Shown: one piece after another, positions 12,883 through 15,548 of the stretch
Layout: each line of letters begins with the position of its first letter
Numbering within the stretch: the stretch's first letter is position 1
Source: JABCPE02 sp963530615
GTDB taxonomy: Bacteria; Bacteroidota; Bacteroidia; Flavobacteriales; Weeksellaceae
Direction of reading: 5' to 3'
NCBI GenBank assembly: GCA_963530615.1
Contig: CAUSDX010000019.1
Location: 1-15,548, forward strand
Length of the DNA: 15,548 nucleotides
Notes under the pieces: generated by a model
What the model saw: the letters and a program-made list of their open reading frames with translations, nothing else
Database searches by the model: none
What the model was told of the DNA's origin: nothing
Made by a program: the position numbers and the translations under genes

Positions 12883-15015
12883 ATGAAAAAAATCTTATTA
12901 TTAGCTTCATTGCTCCCTGCTGTGGTGGCTTTCGCTCAGCAATACGGAGGCATGTGGATACCTACCGAACTCAACGAAAAAGAGATGAAAAAATTGGGAA
13001 TGAAAATCTCAGCAAAGCAGATTTTTGACCCTAATAAGCCAAGCATCAAGGATGCCGTAGCTCAATTTGATGGCGGTTGCACTAGCGAGGTCATCTCCCC
13101 AAAGGGACTTCTACTTACTAATCACCATTGTGGTTATGACAATATCCAGAGCCATTCTACCGTAGAAAATGACCTCCTCACCCACGGATATTGGGCAAAG
13201 AATATGAGCGAAGAACTTCCTAATCCAGGGGTAACTGCGGATTTCATCGTAGATATAAAAGAAGTAACTGAACAAATCCTTCACGGAACAAAAGACCTTA
13301 CCGACAGAGAAGCTCAAGCTATTATCAACCAAAATATTGACAAAGTATCCAAATCCTTCAAGGTGGAGCCTTATCAAAAAGTTTCTATTCGCCCAATGTT
13401 CGCTGGGAACAAATATTATGCTTTTATCATAGAATCTTATAAAGATGTGAGATTAGTAGGAGCACCACCGCAGTCCATCGGAAAATTTGGCTCCGATACA
13501 GACAACTGGGTTTGGCCACGCCACACTGGAGATTTCATGCTTTTCCGTATCTATGCTGATAAGAATAATAAACCAGCTGAATACTCCAAAGATAATATTC
13601 CCTACACTCCGAAACATTTCTTACCAATATCCATAAAGGATATTAAAGAGAATGACTTCACTTTCGTATTCGGTTTCCCAGGGAGAACCAACGAGTACTT
13701 ACCTTCCATCGCTATTGAAAAGATTATTAATGAGACTAATCCTGCAAGGATAGAAATGAGAGATATTGCTCTCAATACCTTAGATGAGAAAATGCGAGTA
13801 GATGATGCTACAAGGATAAAGTATGCACATAAATTCGCTTCTGTGGCAAATTATTGGAAGAAATGGATTGGTGAGACCAAAGGACTTAAAAAGTCTAATG
13901 CCGTTCAGAAAAAGAAAGCCTACGAAAATGATTTAGCAAATAAAAATCCTAAAATCTCTGAAATAATTGCGGAGTTTAATCAGCTATACAACGAGCAATC
14001 ACCTTATGCTTTGAATAATGCTTACTACTCTGAACTCGTAAGGAATGCAGAAACACTCAATTTAGCAAACCGATTCATACATTTTATTCAGCATTATGAA
14101 GCTGGGAAAACAACACCTAACGGCATAAAAAATTTTGCTAATACTCTATCCGAGTTTTATAAGAACTATGATAGCGAAATTGATGCCAAGGTAACTGCCA
14201 AATTATTAGCTATTTATCTAAATAAAGTTCCTAAACAATTAGCCCCAAATTTAGAGCAATACAAAGATTCAAATAAGAACTTGGCTACCATGGAAAACTG
14301 GTCACAAAACTCTATCATTACAGGAAAAAAGGCATTTAATGGAACATTAGCAACGGAAAATATAAACAAGTTTTTCAACAACCTAGAAGAGCTAGTTCAA
14401 GCCTTGAAGAATGACCCATTTATTCAAACCTTTGCGGAGATAAGAAAAGCTTATACCCAAAACGCTGAGCCTCAATATAACTCATTGCAAAGCCAAATAG
14501 ATGCCTTACAAAAAAAATATATAGCGGCACTGATGGCAACCGATAAGGATAGACCCTTCTTCCCTGATGCCAACTCTACCCTACGAGTAACTTACGGACA
14601 AGTAAAAGGATCCTCTCCTTCTGATGCAATCAATTATCATTATCAAACAACTTTAGATGGTGTAATGGAGAAATATATTCCTAATGATTATGAATTTAAT
14701 GTGCCTCAAAAGTTGATTGACCTTTATAATAAAAAAGATTACGGAATTTATGCCAATAAAGACGGGAAAGTTCCTTTAGCATTCACTGCAACAAACCATA
14801 CCACGGGCGGCAACTCGGGAAGTCCTGCCTTAGACGCTCATGGAAATTTAATCGGTCTAAACTTTGACCGCCAATGGGAAGGGACTATGAGTGATATTCA
14901 TTATGACCCTCGTTTTAGTAGAAACATCATGGTAGATGCCAAGTATATCCTTTTCATTATAGATAAGTTAGCTGATTCTAAATGGCTTTTAGATGAAATG
15001 AAAATCGTGAAATAG
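12883..15015 (+). CDS. S46 dipeptidyl-peptidase, DPP11-like (Asp/Glu-specific)
   Basis: S46 enzymes are periplasmic serine exopeptidases that release dipeptides from the N terminus of peptides. This 710-residue protein has a signal peptide (MKKILLLASLLPAVVAFA before Q19) and the chymotrypsin-like double barrel split by a helical insert. The catalytic histidine is in LLTNHHCGYD (H81/H82), the aspartate in WPRHTGDF (likely D217) and the serine in TTGGNSGSP (S645). Arg663, in NFDRQWEG, is 18 residues after the serine, the same offset as the S1 arginine (Arg673) of Porphyromonas gingivalis DPP11, which selects acidic P1 residues; DPP7 has glycine there. This points to Asp/Glu specificity. The gene is followed by a terminator. 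Its product would feed aspartyl and glutamyl dipeptides to the cell. Specificity is an inference from that residue. Confidence 0.93.
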   Translation: MKKILLLASLLPAVVAFAQQYGGMWIPTELNEKEMKKLGMKISAKQIFDPNKPSIKDAVAQFDGGCTSEVISPKGLLLTNHHCGYDNIQSHSTVENDLLTHGYWAKNMSEELPNPGVTADFIVDIKEVTEQILHGTKDLTDREAQAIINQNIDKVSKSFKVEPYQKVSIRPMFAGNKYYAFIIESYKDVRLVGAPPQSIGKFGSDTDNWVWPRHTGDFMLFRIYADKNNKPAEYSKDNIPYTPKHFLPISIKDIKENDFTFVFGFPGRTNEYLPSIAIEKIINETNPARIEMRDIALNTLDEKMRVDDATRIKYAHKFASVANYWKKWIGETKGLKKSNAVQKKKAYENDLANKNPKISEIIAEFNQLYNEQSPYALNNAYYSELVRNAETLNLANRFIHFIQHYEAGKTTPNGIKNFANTLSEFYKNYDSEIDAKVTAKLLAIYLNKVPKQLAPNLEQYKDSNKNLATMENWSQNSIITGKKAFNGTLATENINKFFNNLEELVQALKNDPFIQTFAEIRKAYTQNAEPQYNSLQSQIDALQKKYIAALMATDKDRPFFPDANSTLRVTYGQVKGSSPSDAINYHYQTTLDGVMEKYIPNDYEFNVPQKLIDLYNKKDYGIYANKDGKVPLAFTATNHTTGGNSGSPALDAHGNLIGLNFDRQWEGTMSDIHYDPRFSRNIMVDAKYILFIIDKLADSKWLLDEMKIVK

Positions 15016-15023
15016 TGATAACC

Positions 15024-15057
15024 AAAAAAGAGACTCCCTAAAAGGAGTTTCTTTTTT
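15024..15057 (+). terminator. Intrinsic terminator after the S46 peptidase gene
   Basis: AAAAAAGAGACTCC (15024-15037) pairs with GGAGTTTCTTTTTT (15044-15057) over 14 positions with one mismatch around a 6-nt loop, ending in six T residues. It starts 9 bp after the stop codon. Confidence 0.9.
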
Positions 15058-15058
15058 A

Positions 15059-15066
15059 TATCTTTG
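15059..15066 (+). promoter_or_regulatory. Candidate -7 box of the right-edge membrane protein gene
   Basis: TATCTTTG matches TAnnTTTG, 13 bp before the ATG at 15080, and begins one base after the preceding terminator. Any -33 element would have to lie inside the terminator stem, where no TTG is present. Confidence 0.5.
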
Positions 15067-15079
15067 CATCAAATTTTTA

Positions 15080-15548
15080 ATGATGAAAAGACATTTACCT
15101 TTTTTATTTGTATTATTATTTTCTAGCATATTGCTATTCCAACTTTCTTATGAAAATGTTTTATTAGCTGATGATTTAGGAAGGGTTTTAGAAGCTGATA
15201 ATTATACCTCTTTTATAGATTTCTTAAAAGATTTTCTTAATACCAATACCATGTCTTCTCGCCCTATTTCTGGGATATTTTATGCTCCGAGTATCTATTT
15301 TATCAAATATTTTGGATTAGAGATATATTATATTAACTATTTGTTTTACATCTTAAGTTTAGTATTCATTTATAAAGTTCTAATGTTGTTTATAGATAAA
15401 AACTTAGCAACTTTAAGTGTATTCTTGTATTCTATTCTCCCCATAGGATCTTCAATAGAATTTTCACCTATTATGATGAATTCAAATCTTGCCACTATAT
15501 TTTATTGTTTAAGCATATTGTTTATTTATCAATATAATAGAGAAGAGA
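15080..15548 (+). CDS. Polytopic membrane protein, possible GT-C glycosyltransferase, N-terminal part
   Basis: The frame starts at an ATG at 15080 (a second ATG follows at once at 15083) and is open to the window edge, giving 156 codons. It opens with a hydrophobic helix (HLPFLFVLLFSSILLFQLSY). An external loop follows with LLADDLGRVLEADN and a later SSRPISG, then several further hydrophobic segments (YYINYLFYILSLVFIY, LATLSVFLYSILPIG, LATIFYCLSILFIY). A DD pair in the first loop after the first membrane helix is typical of GT-C enzymes, which transfer sugars from lipid-linked donors in the periplasm, and of related proteins of unknown function. The C-terminal part is outside the window, so the class is tentative. 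It is transcribed apart from the S46 peptidase gene. Confidence 0.7.
   Translation, partial: MMKRHLPFLFVLLFSSILLFQLSYENVLLADDLGRVLEADNYTSFIDFLKDFLNTNTMSSRPISGIFYAPSIYFIKYFGLEIYYINYLFYILSLVFIYKVLMLFIDKNLATLSVFLYSILPIGSSIEFSPIMMNSNLATIFYCLSILFIYQYNREE

Overview
The window looks like a chromosomal segment of a low-GC member of the Bacteroidota, most likely class Flavobacteriia. The basis is the AT-rich sequence with compact promoters that read TAnnTTTG shortly before the start codons, the lack of obvious Shine-Dalgarno sequences, several exported proteins whose signal peptides end in ..A|Q, an S46 dipeptidyl-peptidase and a family of short outer-membrane barrels. No species is named, and there is no sign of an integrated phage, insertion sequence, CRISPR array, tRNA or rRNA.

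Layout. (1) 1-364, minus: start of an exported Sel1-repeat protein built from perfect 108-bp DNA repeats, running off the left edge. (2) 365-679: a gene-free region with a DnaA-box-like site and an array of seven 21/22-bp units based on the palindrome TTTAGGT-N5-ACCTAAA. (3) 680-1381, plus: lipB, ending at a terminator shared with the facing gene. (4) 1437-1967, minus: small outer-membrane beta-barrel protein. (5) 2029-6710, minus: transketolase, class II aldolase, class II fructose-1,6-bisphosphatase (glpX) and ribulose-phosphate epimerase, transcribed in that order, with a strong hairpin between fba and glpX. (6) 6774-6869, minus: a possible 31-residue hydrophobic microprotein followed by a hairpin. 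(7) 6954-9043, minus: two glycosyltransferases (GT9 then GT4), 5 bp apart. (8) 9119-10318, minus: exported bleomycin-hydrolase-like C1 peptidase. (9) 10386-12392, plus: ligA, divergent from the peptidase, followed with an ATGA overlap by a broken zinc-ribbon/PD-(D/E)XK nuclease-like gene (12389-12854). (10) 12883-15015, plus: S46 peptidase that looks like DPP11. (11) 15080 to the right edge, plus: start of a polytopic membrane protein.

How the genes fit together. Tkt, Fba, GlpX and Rpe interconvert fructose, sedoheptulose and pentose phosphates and serve gluconeogenesis and the non-oxidative pentose phosphate pathway. The two glycosyltransferases suggest surface polysaccharide or lipooligosaccharide synthesis. 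The two exported peptidases fit an organism that lives on proteins and peptides, for which gluconeogenesis matters. The most unusual element is the phased palindrome array at 420-567. The microprotein and the decayed nuclease-like gene are the next most interesting.
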